This document shows positions 57,240 to 64,000 of a stretch of 64,000 nt of DNA, one piece after another. A program made the position numbers and the translations under genes. Source of the DNA: Micromonospora sp. WMMD961 (GTDB taxonomy: Bacteria; Actinomycetota; Actinomycetes; Mycobacteriales; Micromonosporaceae); NCBI RefSeq assembly GCF_029626145.1, contig NZ_JARUBJ010000002.1, positions 2,887,501 through 2,951,500 on the forward strand. Direction: 5' to 3'. Positions within the stretch are counted from its first letter, which is position 1. The number at the start of each line of letters is the position of its first letter. The notes under the pieces are model-generated. The model was not told the origin of the DNA. It did not search any database and saw nothing but the letters and a program-made list of their open reading frames with translations.

Positions 57240-57347
57240 GGTGGCATTGTGGTCGATCCTCGTCGCTCGACGGCTTCCACCTGCTGAGCAGGTCAGGCCT
57301 GGGTGTGAAGAGGGCCAGGGGACTGTACAGACAGACTCCCGCAGGAC

Positions 57348-58886
57348 TTAGCCCTGTCGGCGAAAATCTGCCGTCTCAGCATCAATGCGTACGCCGCGCG
57401 GCCTGAAGCCGGCCGCAGCGATCGCCTTGCCGAGAGAGTTCTGCGATGAGTACCAGTAGGGGAGGTGCTTTCTGGCAGAGGGTGCCAAGGCGTCTCCGAG
57501 GATATCTTCGATTTCAGCGAAGGTCATCGAGGTCGAGTCGGCCCTGATCGCGCTGAGGTAGTCGGTGAGCGGCCTGTACTTGCCGGCTGGCTCGAACTCC
57601 ACTCCCGTGTCTGATCGTGGCAATCTCGGGCCAAGGATCTCCGTGACCTCTGGAGGGATCCGTACCGCGTAAAGCCGTCCGGGACCGCGGTACAGCGCCG
57701 TCAGCATGGGGGTTACCGCTTCAGGCAGACGCTGTTCGGCTTGCAGGCTGGCGGTGATGCGGGCGGTTGGCCGGGTGAAGCCAACCAACAGTCGGTCATT
57801 GCTGTAGCCGCATATCGCATAGACGGCATCGCGGCTGATGGTGCCACCCTGGCGAGCGGCCTCAAGGATAACCTCGGCCAGATCTCGTCGGCTCTCAACG
57901 CGAAGCCGATCCAGCAGGTCGTCCACGGTCTCGGCGGTCCACTCTCCGACGCCCACGTCGTCCGCACCCGCATCTATGACGTCATCGATGTCAGAGCGGC
58001 TGGTGCCGGCGTCTTTTGCGGAGTTCGGGTTCACCTGCACATTGAGGGCGTCCGAGTGGTCGAGTAAATCACTGGGACGCATCAGAAACAGCCTGTGTCC
58101 CGTGAGGTCAAAGAACTCTCTCGTCATCTCCTGGCGCGGTCCGATCAAGTCTCCGCCCCGTCTCCACCACCAGTCTTCCTTCTCGTCGTTGGTGACGATA
58201 ACCAGGTCTAGTTGGCGGGTCTTGGCCTCTTCGCATGCCTGGATGTATACGAGGAAGTCACCCGCGGCGCCCTCCGGATTCTGATCGCTTTTCTCCGCAT
58301 CCAGGTAACCGGGCGGCACCACGTCGGCTACCCGCTGCTTCCCCTCGTCGATGAGGGCAGACCAGCGGCCGTCGTCGGGGCGCGGAAGCACCTTACCGTC
58401 GAGAAGCTCTGTCAGTCTGCGCAGGACGGGGTCCTCGTCGGTAGGTGTGGATGGGTGAACGCGATCTGGCGCGGCGCCGTCGACGGCGCTCCGCAGCTTG
58501 TCGAAGATCTGTCCCACGTCGGCGTGTAGGTGCTGCAGCCGGGGTTCATCCAGTGCGACCTGCTTGGACCAGCTATCGAGGGCGCGCAAGGCTGCCTGCT
58601 GACTCTTGTCGAGCGCGGTACGTGCATCGTTGTTTGCTTGTTCCGGGTTGCCGATCGCTTTGAGGCGGTTGCGGTGAAACTCTAGAATTGCCTGATGGGG
58701 TACGACGAGTCGATCGCCGAGCTTGTCGAGAACCGCCAGTAGGTCGTTCGTCGTCCGCGGGTTGTAGCGGTACAGGTTGAGAAGCACGTTGGCGTCGACT
58801 GCAACCAGGGCTGCGGTGAGCGCTTGGCGCTTCTCCGCAGTGGTCACTACCCGGTAGCCCTCGAAACCGTCGAACAAGCCGGCCAT
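57348..58886 (-). CDS. PIN-like nuclease with DUF7662-like C-domain
   Basis: A 512-residue protein. Residues about 1-260 match the PIN-like DUF4935 group: VDANVLLNLYRYNP with the first Asp, VVPHQAILEFHRNR with the conserved Glu, and VTNDEKEDWWW with later acidic residues, the expected metal-dependent ribonuclease site. Residues 320-430 are a linker plus a small domain. The C-terminus, PLTDYLSAIRADSTSMTFAE then IEDILGDALAPSARKHLPYW, resembles the DUF7662 module, seen in bacterial defence and toxin-like proteins. ATG 58886 follows GGAAGG. It is probably an RNase responding to stress or invasion; that is inference. Confidence 0.82.
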   Translation of the reverse strand: MAGLFDGFEGYRVVTTAEKRQALTAALVAVDANVLLNLYRYNPRTTNDLLAVLDKLGDRLVVPHQAILEFHRNRLKAIGNPEQANNDARTALDKSQQAALRALDSWSKQVALDEPRLQHLHADVGQIFDKLRSAVDGAAPDRVHPSTPTDEDPVLRRLTELLDGKVLPRPDDGRWSALIDEGKQRVADVVPPGYLDAEKSDQNPEGAAGDFLVYIQACEEAKTRQLDLVIVTNDEKEDWWWRRGGDLIGPRQEMTREFFDLTGHRLFLMRPSDLLDHSDALNVQVNPNSAKDAGTSRSDIDDVIDAGADDVGVGEWTAETVDDLLDRLRVESRRDLAEVILEAARQGGTISRDAVYAICGYSNDRLLVGFTRPTARITASLQAEQRLPEAVTPMLTALYRGPGRLYAVRIPPEVTEILGPRLPRSDTGVEFEPAGKYRPLTDYLSAIRADSTSMTFAEIEDILGDALAPSARKHLPYWYSSQNSLGKAIAAAGFRPRGVRIDAETADFRRQG

Positions 58887-59017
58887 CATTGCCTTCCGCC
58901 AGGGCCCTCCGGGGCTGACCAATCTCGCAGCGTGCCGAGGTCATTGAGATTAGCGAATCTCCACGGGTCCTGGGAACTATGGAGATCTGGCGAAGCGTGG
59001 GCAGGGCCGACCGTTGG

Positions 59018-59135
59018 CCCCGACCACCCCCAACCCGTGGTGGTCGGGGTGGCAACAGTGGTTCGATCTCGGCCCAGAGTTCGTCCGAGACGATCCACGG
59101 CGGTGGCTCACCCTCCTCACGTTCCGACAGAACGA
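59018..59135 (-). mobile_element. IS5-family transposase remnant
   Basis: The minus strand encodes PPPWIVSDELWAEIEPLLPP, the unmistakable N-terminal start of IS5-family transposases, and then loses similarity after about 25 residues. The break coincides with a perfect 11-bp inverted repeat, CCCCGACCACC/GGTGGTCGGGG (59018-59049). No other part of the transposase is found, and nothing else is supported between 58887 and 59171. Confidence 0.75.
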
Positions 59136-59171
59136 TCCTCGTGTCCCGAGGACTCGCCCAACATCGTTTCG

Positions 59172-61019
59172 CTAGGGGTTCTTGGTGTTGGTGTCGATGG
59201 TGTAAACCACGTCTGACCCGACGTCGTGGCGCGTGATGCCGGGTACGTCGGGGATGTTGAGCAGTGGTTCGTATGGGGTGCCTTGGACCCGGTTGCGCAG
59301 CAGGACGACGCTGCGGATGCCGAGCTGGTGCAACCGATCCAAGGCCGGCTGGCTGGGGAAGGTCGTCATGACATCGCGGATCGCCTGACGGTTGGGTGTG
59401 GTGTAGCTGGCCGCACCGTTGACCATGGCGGGAAAACCGTCGGTCGACCAAAGTAGGACGTGGAGATCGATGCCGTCGTCGGACGGCAAAACCATGATCG
59501 GAGCGTGCGCGGAGGCTAGCGCCATCGCGGCCGGTTTGGCTGGGGTTTGGGGGTGGTCCAGGTCAGGCAGGCCCTCAGCTAGCACGAGGACCAGCAACGG
59601 AACGGTCAGTAGACGTGCCGCTCCCACCGACCATTTCGGCTTGGCGCCCTTGCGAGCCACCTCGGCCAGGTGGGTAACCAGGCCGGCCGCGAGGATGGCC
59701 AGGCAGAGAGTGGGCCACAAGATCAACCGGCCTGGTGTACGGGATCCATCGAACCCGGGTACGTAGAGATAGAGCAGGCGGTAGATCGGCCCGTTCGTGC
59801 CTAGCGCGAACAGCACTCCGACGACCGTCCCAAGCAGCAGCAGGAGCCGTTGCGTCGGTGACCAGCGGGACAGGAAGAGGCCGGCGAAGGCCAGTAGATA
59901 CAGTGCGTACCCGCACAGCAGCACTTTCTCAGTCGGTGCGCCACCAAGAGCGATGCGGGCGTCGTTGTGCAGGGTGCCCCAGGGCAGGGAGGACTGCGGC
60001 GCCACGAGAAGTCCGCGCAGTGTCGGGGAGAAGTAGGCGACGTAGTCCCAGTCCCGGGTGACATGTGGATTGAGCTCGCGGACTTGTTGGTACGCGTACG
60101 CGAAGTATCCGGTCACCGCGGTGAAGACCAGCCCGCCGATCAGATCACTGATGATCAGCCGGAGGTTGAGGCGTGGGCGGTGGATCAGCCAGGCTGTCAG
60201 TGTGATCAGGCAGAGGGCGGCGAGGATGTATACGAATCCCAGCCCCACGCCGAAGCCGAGGCTGACCTGCCAGGCCGCGACGAGCCAGCCAGCGAACGCC
60301 CATCCCGGCCGGACTCGTTCGGGACGGTAGCCGCGGGTGAACGAGAGTCCGTGGCCGCGCGCCAGCATCGCCAGGGCCAGAGTGATGCCGCCGGTGGAGA
60401 GAATATTCAAATGGCCGGCGTGGCCGTAGCGCCAGGGCGCGTAGGCGAGGGCGGCCCCGGCCACCGCGGCGGCGACCTTGTTCGCGCCAAGTTGGCGCAG
60501 GAGCGCGTAGCCGCCGAGGAAGGCGAGCGCGAAAGCCAGCACGAACAGGATGTTGTAGCGCAGCACGGCGGCGACTACACCGTTGCCGATCAGCCCTGCC
60601 GGGGCATAACCGAGCAGGCTGTCGTTCAGGGCCAGGCCGTAATTGTCGGGATAGAACGCGTTGGTATTCCACAGGCCACGCAGACCGTGGGTGAGAGCGT
60701 GGCCACCCCATCCCACCAGCCATGCTTGGGCCGTCGGGTCACCCGCGTCACCGACGATGGTGTGGGCCGGGTCGGCGATCGGCGCAGTCTTGGCGCCGGC
60801 AGTCATCACGCGAACCGCGTACGGCGGAATCAGCCAGATCATCGCGACAGCGAGGAGCACCGAACCGAGGACCGCGATGCTCAGTTCCCGCCGATGGGCC
60901 CCACGTGTCAGCCAATCCCTCGTGCCTGAACTGGCACGCGCGAGTCGGCCATATTTTCCAGGCTCGCTGCGAGTGGCGGCTGATGTGGGGCCTCCTGCTG
61001 GTGGCTCTACCTGCGTCAT
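59172..61019 (-). CDS. large polytopic membrane protein (GT-C-like)
   Basis: A 615-residue membrane protein with about 11-13 helices. A basic cytoplasmic N-terminus (to about 45) is followed by the first helix. The first extracytoplasmic loop, VGDAGDPTAQAWLVGWGGHA then FYPDNYGLALNDSLLGYAP, has the acidic and aromatic pattern of GT-C glycosyltransferases and YfhO-like proteins. ALAYAPWRYGHAGHLNILST and PGFDGSRTPGRLILWPTLC are further landmarks. The C-terminus is a soluble beta-rich segment. It probably transfers a sugar from a lipid carrier outside the membrane; donor and acceptor are unknown. ATG 61019 with GAGGG upstream is preferred to 61094. Confidence 0.75.
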   Translation of the reverse strand: MTQVEPPAGGPTSAATRSEPGKYGRLARASSGTRDWLTRGAHRRELSIAVLGSVLLAVAMIWLIPPYAVRVMTAGAKTAPIADPAHTIVGDAGDPTAQAWLVGWGGHALTHGLRGLWNTNAFYPDNYGLALNDSLLGYAPAGLIGNGVVAAVLRYNILFVLAFALAFLGGYALLRQLGANKVAAAVAGAALAYAPWRYGHAGHLNILSTGGITLALAMLARGHGLSFTRGYRPERVRPGWAFAGWLVAAWQVSLGFGVGLGFVYILAALCLITLTAWLIHRPRLNLRLIISDLIGGLVFTAVTGYFAYAYQQVRELNPHVTRDWDYVAYFSPTLRGLLVAPQSSLPWGTLHNDARIALGGAPTEKVLLCGYALYLLAFAGLFLSRWSPTQRLLLLLGTVVGVLFALGTNGPIYRLLYLYVPGFDGSRTPGRLILWPTLCLAILAAGLVTHLAEVARKGAKPKWSVGAARLLTVPLLVLVLAEGLPDLDHPQTPAKPAAMALASAHAPIMVLPSDDGIDLHVLLWSTDGFPAMVNGAASYTTPNRQAIRDVMTTFPSQPALDRLHQLGIRSVVLLRNRVQGTPYEPLLNIPDVPGITRHDVGSDVVYTIDTNTKNP

Positions 61020-61115
61020 CACATTGACCCTCACTGTTGAACCGCCGCAGTAAATCATGAGCAGGGCGGCGCACAGAGTCAAGACCTCGATCAATGCCTT
61101 TCAGGTAGCCGGGAC

Positions 61116-61925
61116 TTAGTGGGGTGGCAATGGTGCGGCCGGGCGTACGGCTGTGAAGTCGGCGTGTTCGTATCGGGTGGCGGAGAGCAGTAGCAGCCAC
61201 TCGTCGCAGCCCTGCCATGGATACAAGTCGGCGGCTCCGCCGCGTACGGTCCGGGGTCCGTCTCCGGTCCGCGGTCGCGCGTTCGACGGTGCGCCGTCGA
61301 ACCCGGGAATCCATACGTCGGCGCAGAGCTCGTTCGCCGAACCCATCGCCGCCAGCCCGAACGCGTTCTCGCCGGCGGCCGTCCGTGTCTCGTCGCCGAA
61401 GTCGTCGAGAAGCTGGTCCTCGTCGGGTTTCCCGTCGCCGTGGAAGGTCAGCGTAGTGGTGCCGGCCCGGGCTGCGTATTCCCATTGCGCCTCGCTGGGC
61501 AGGTCGAACGGCAACAGCTTGAGCAGGTCCTCCAGGTCGCCTTCGAGCCGGGCTGTGCCGGTGTCCGCCTCGGCGTAGTCGTCTTCGTACTCGGGCAGCC
61601 AGTATTGGACCTGCGCCACGGTCAGCGGGTGTCGGGCGAGCAGGAACGACTCGACGTGCACCTCGCGTACCGGTTGTGCGTCCGTGGCGCCGGTAAGGAA
61701 CGGGTCGATGGTGTCCTCGACCCCGCCGCTGCGCTCGATGGCGCGTACGGCGTCGAGCTCCGCTTCGGACAGCCCCATCCGGAACGCACCGCCCGGAACC
61801 TCGCGAAACACGGTACTCCCGACCCTCGGCGTGCCTATGCCGGGCACCTGCGTCGGCTGCCGAGTGGGCCAGCGCGCACCGTTGTTCGCATCGGCAGTTG
61901 GGGCGCGTCCCGTGATGCTGGACAT
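61116..61925 (-). CDS. SUMF1 (FGE-like) domain protein
   Basis: A 269-residue protein with the formylglycine-generating-enzyme fold. FREVPGGAFRMGLSEAELDA, REVHVESFLLARHPLTVAQV and FDLPSEAQWEYAARAGTTT are typical. The later GNVWEW element is replaced by GSANELCADVW, and the catalytic Cys-containing end is altered to RTVRGGAADLYPW and ATRYEHADFTAVRPA. Sulfatase activation is therefore unlikely; SUMF1-fold proteins also act as ergothioneine-type oxidases, kinase partners or diversity-generating targets. It lies 97 bases upstream of the membrane protein gene, in the same direction. Confidence 0.83.
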   Translation of the reverse strand: MSSITGRAPTADANNGARWPTRQPTQVPGIGTPRVGSTVFREVPGGAFRMGLSEAELDAVRAIERSGGVEDTIDPFLTGATDAQPVREVHVESFLLARHPLTVAQVQYWLPEYEDDYAEADTGTARLEGDLEDLLKLLPFDLPSEAQWEYAARAGTTTLTFHGDGKPDEDQLLDDFGDETRTAAGENAFGLAAMGSANELCADVWIPGFDGAPSNARPRTGDGPRTVRGGAADLYPWQGCDEWLLLLSATRYEHADFTAVRPAAPLPPH

Positions 61926-62005
61926 CTGTCAACGCCGGCTGAGGTATTACGCGGGGGTGACAATATCCTCCCGGAACCCATCAGGCTCCTGATCCTGGAT
62001 GTCCG

Positions 62006-62407
62006 TCAATGCGGGTCAGGCCTTCGGGCCTTGCCGATCAAGCCGAGGTGGGTGTGCTCGAATCCTTCGGTCGTCTTGAGGCCGTAACCGAGGCCGCGAT
62101 CGACGGCGATGTGGAACACCCAGGCAAGGGCCAGAACTCCGAGCCAAGCGATCCGGTCGCCGAATCCGGCCGCGGCCACGGCAACCGCGCCCAGCGCAGC
62201 CGGCAGCGTGTAGGAGTGCGCCAGGTTGTAGCAGAAGGCGCCGACGCGTGGCCCGCGCAGGTAGCCGAGCATGGACAGGTCGAAGACGAGGAAGAGGGCA
62301 AGCAGCGACCACCACGGGTACCCGGCGGTGACGGTCACGACGACGGCGAGAGCCGCGACGACGAGGCCTTCGACGCGCTGCACTGCGACCGGACTCAGAT
62401 ACGGCAT
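62006..62407 (-). CDS. DUF4260-family membrane protein
   Basis: A 133-residue protein with four helices. The family pattern is clear: VQRVEGLVVAALAVVVTVTAG, LALFLVFDLSMLGYLRGPRV, FCYNLAHSYTLPAALG and AWVFHIAVDRGLGYGLKTTE followed by an H-T-H-L-G end. The function is unknown. GAGGTG precedes the ATG. It is 80 bases upstream of the SUMF1 gene and may share its transcript. Confidence 0.87.
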   Translation of the reverse strand: MPYLSPVAVQRVEGLVVAALAVVVTVTAGYPWWSLLALFLVFDLSMLGYLRGPRVGAFCYNLAHSYTLPAALGAVAVAAAGFGDRIAWLGVLALAWVFHIAVDRGLGYGLKTTEGFEHTHLGLIGKARRPDPH

Positions 62408-62792
62408 CTCACACCTCGATGTCGGTCAGGGACACGGGTGGGTTGTCGTCCCGTTGCTGGCCTGACCTCGGGAAGAGGATAGACCGGCGGTGGCGACCCT
62501 CGTGCTCGGTTAGCGGACACCAGCTTCGTCGAAGGCGACGAGCCGCCCCGCGAACCAGGCGGGTCGGCCAGATGGGGTGGTGGGTGACGGCCGGTGCCGA
62601 TGTGACGAGCGCACGGGACGGCGGCTGCGAAGCCAGTCGGGGTAGTGGGTCAGCCCTGCGGTGTCTGACCGCAGGGCTGACCCGCGTGGCCGCAGTACGG
62701 CTGAAGACGGCTCTGCCAGCAAGCACACAGGACGGCCCTGGTGTCGGTGCGTGGGCCTTTCGGCGTGTGCAGGCTCAGCTCTCCGTGCACGA
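62408..62792. other. 385-bp non-coding stretch
   Basis: No gene is supported on either strand. It contains the strong hairpin at 62647-62683, listed separately, and the upstream region of the DUF4260 gene. Confidence 0.6.
62647..62683 (-). terminator. terminator after the yjdJ-yjdI pair
   Basis: A perfect 16-bp stem (GGGTCAGCCCTGCGGT and its complement) with a 5-nt loop, about 110 bases past the yjdI stop on the minus strand. It is the longest perfect stem in the accessory region. Confidence 0.8.
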
Positions 62793-63074
62793 CTAACTGT
62801 CCGACGGAGTTGCGCGTGATCTGCGTGGGCCGGTCTGGGTCTCGGCCCCGCCGTCCACGAGTTCGTACTGCAGCGCCCCCGATGGGCAGCGCCGTACCAC
62901 TTCGGCCAGGCGCTCGGCCTCGGCACCGTCGGGCCGAATCCACGGGCGCTGGGCCGTGTCGAAGACCTCCGGCAGGCCGCGGACGCACTCGGCGGCGTGT
63001 ACGCAACGCCTCGCTTCGAACGTGACAGTGATTTTCTGGCCCTCGTACGCCTTCTTCATGGTTCCGTTGCTCAT
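62793..63074 (-). CDS. yjdI: YjdI-like divergent 4Fe-4S ferredoxin
   Basis: A 93-residue iron-sulfur protein of the Fer4_19/YjdI type. CVHAAECVRGLPEVF supplies two Cys, and RRCPSGALQYELVD supplies a third Cys in the CPSGAL signature; the fourth ligand is not of the classical CxxCxxCxxxC form. It is likely a small electron carrier. GGAGG lies six bases before the ATG at 63074. It follows the yjdJ-like gene by 31 bases, as in Escherichia coli, where yjdI and yjdJ are neighbours. Confidence 0.87.
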   Translation of the reverse strand: MSNGTMKKAYEGQKITVTFEARRCVHAAECVRGLPEVFDTAQRPWIRPDGAEAERLAEVVRRCPSGALQYELVDGGAETQTGPRRSRATPSDS

Positions 63075-63105
63075 CGCGGCCTCCGTCGTCGCTGTGCTCG
63101 GCCGT

Positions 63106-63414
63106 TCAGTCACTGACCCTGCTGTAGGCCTGGTACACCAGGTTCTGATACTCGGGGTGCCTGGCGATCCACCCCGCGATAAATGGGCAGGTCGCCAAGA
63201 CCAGCAGGTTCGCGGCGCGCGCATCGTCGAGGGCGGTTCGGGCCAGTGCTGCCCCGACTCCCCTTCCCTCGTACTCCGGCGAGACCTCGGTGTGTACGAA
63301 CGCGACGAGTTCCGTGGTACGGATGTACTGCGCGACGCCCGCGACCTTGGACTCTCCGTCGACGCGGGCCTCGTATCGCTTGGCCTCGGGGACATCACTC
63401 ACTCTTACTGCCAT
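63106..63414 (-). CDS. yjdJ: YjdJ-like N-acetyltransferase
   Basis: A 102-residue minimal GNAT-like acetyltransferase (Gcn5-related, CG type). The acetyl-CoA loop is VSPEYEGRGVGAALARTALD, and the C-terminal strand is VLATCPFIAGWIARHPEYQN, in which the Cys is the proposed catalytic residue of this family. GGAGGA lies three bases before the ATG at 63414. It is the first gene of a two-gene operon with the ferredoxin. The substrate is unknown. Confidence 0.88.
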   Translation of the reverse strand: MAVRVSDVPEAKRYEARVDGESKVAGVAQYIRTTELVAFVHTEVSPEYEGRGVGAALARTALDDARAANLLVLATCPFIAGWIARHPEYQNLVYQAYSRVSD

Positions 63415-64000
63415 GTGTCCTCCATATGTCTTTAGCGTGGATCTCAAGCCACGGTGGTTCGGTCTAGTTGATGCATCACTTAACGCCCCCGGCCTCCTGG
63501 GCCGACCCGTTATCAGGACTTGGTGGACAACGCGGCGCTGGGCGTCGCCAAGTTGCCCGGGCGCAGCCGTCTCCGCGTCGTCTCGGTCAAACGCGGCGGT
63601 TCCGCGGTCACCACCCAGTGTGCGTCAGCAACCGGCCGCGACCAGTGACACCGCGTCACATGCGGTGATGACACGGTGCCACTACCGGATCGGCTGCTCC
63701 CGCACTTCAAGGGAGTCCTGGCCACCAAACAGTCGCCGACGTCGAACGGCTCAACGTCATCTGCAGCGGCGCTCATTCAGTGGAGGATCTCTCTTTCCAG
63801 GTACGGCGAGGCGAGCACCACGTGCCGTTCGGCAAGAGCGGTGCCGGAAGGACCTCGATCCTGGTCGTCATCGAGGGGCACCGGACGCCGATTTCCGGCA
63901 TAACGCCCGGGCTCAGGCCTCCGGCAGTGCGTGTTTGCGGGCGCAGCCCGCGCGATCAACGGCGGGGGTGCTCGATGCGCCAGCGTCTCTTGAACAGCAC
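63415..64000. other. 586-bp end region without a supported gene
   Basis: It contains the upstream region of the yjdJ-like gene. Several short open frames occur on both strands, but none shows a family motif or start signal. The sequence runs off the window, so a gene entering from the right cannot be excluded. Confidence 0.5.

Noticed and set aside
57360..57375. ACGGCAGAT upstream of kptA as a full copy of the dispersed motif
   Set aside because: It lies within the PIN gene's coding end and matches only eight core bases, so it is mentioned but not annotated.
63676..63903. A 75-codon ORF at the window end
   Set aside because: No start signal or recognisable sequence; kept only as part of an unassigned end region.

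Overview
The window is high-GC actinobacterial DNA. The order of housekeeping genes, the GTG/TTG starts, the many start codons placed just after a -10 box, and the rRNA sequence all fit a Micromonospora-like member of the Micromonosporaceae. The family-level assignment is inference from synteny and composition; no database was searched.

Region 1 (1-3070) is the 3' end of a ribosomal RNA operon: a 5'-truncated 23S rRNA, the 5S rRNA and a perfect 13-bp terminator hairpin.

Region 2 (3110-36807) is a conserved actinobacterial block, read almost entirely rightward. It encodes an RGG-repeat/TPR/acidic-tail protein, a HAD phosphatase, an SCP2-like protein, a PhaF-like protein, TlyA rRNA methyltransferase, NAD kinase, RecN, the SteA/SteB cell-division pair, a MraY-like transferase, a MurJ-like flippase, a GT4 glycosyltransferase, a large membrane protein, CTP synthase, a NUDIX ADP-ribose pyrophosphatase, alanine dehydrogenase, XerD, ParA, ScpA, ScpB, RluB, CMP kinase and Der. 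It covers ribosome maturation, DNA repair, chromosome segregation, envelope assembly and nucleotide supply. Many neighbours overlap by 1-8 bases and are probably co-translated. A secreted S8 protease and a convergent TrmB/LuxR-type regulator interrupt the block.

Region 3 (36966-43470) starts with tRNA-Pro(GGG) and is a decayed integration zone. It holds a frameshifted tyrosine integrase facing the tRNA, an unrecognised two-helix membrane protein, an LtrA-like protein, a PH-domain gene broken by an in-frame TAG, an alpha/beta hydrolase with a divergent TetR repressor, and the C-terminal stub of a second integrase.

Region 4 (43500-64000) is accessory. Mostly single, unrelated genes are each preceded by their own regulatory DNA: a cyclic-phosphate receiver-like protein, a CbrC-family gene broken by an in-frame TAA, a YfbM-like protein, several short-chain dehydrogenases, a deazaflavin-type oxidoreductase, a septum-formation-type lipoprotein, HxlR and XRE/MmyB-like regulators with divergent target genes, a VOC protein, a PPP-type phosphoesterase, RNA 2'-phosphotransferase KptA, a PIN-like nuclease, an IS5 remnant, a large polytopic membrane protein, a SUMF1-domain protein, a DUF4260 protein and a yjdJ/yjdI pair.

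The observations I rate highest are: (a) a short motif, GCGGCAGATCCGGATG and variants, repeated upstream of consecutive accessory genes in the same orientation as the gene; (b) the PIN / KptA / phosphoesterase run, which looks like RNA-end processing, with a cyclic-phosphate receiver protein 13 kb away; (c) the approximately 520-residue RGG-repeat protein beside the rRNA operon; (d) a 50-bp palindromic element inside scpB; and (e) two genes each broken by one in-frame stop codon.
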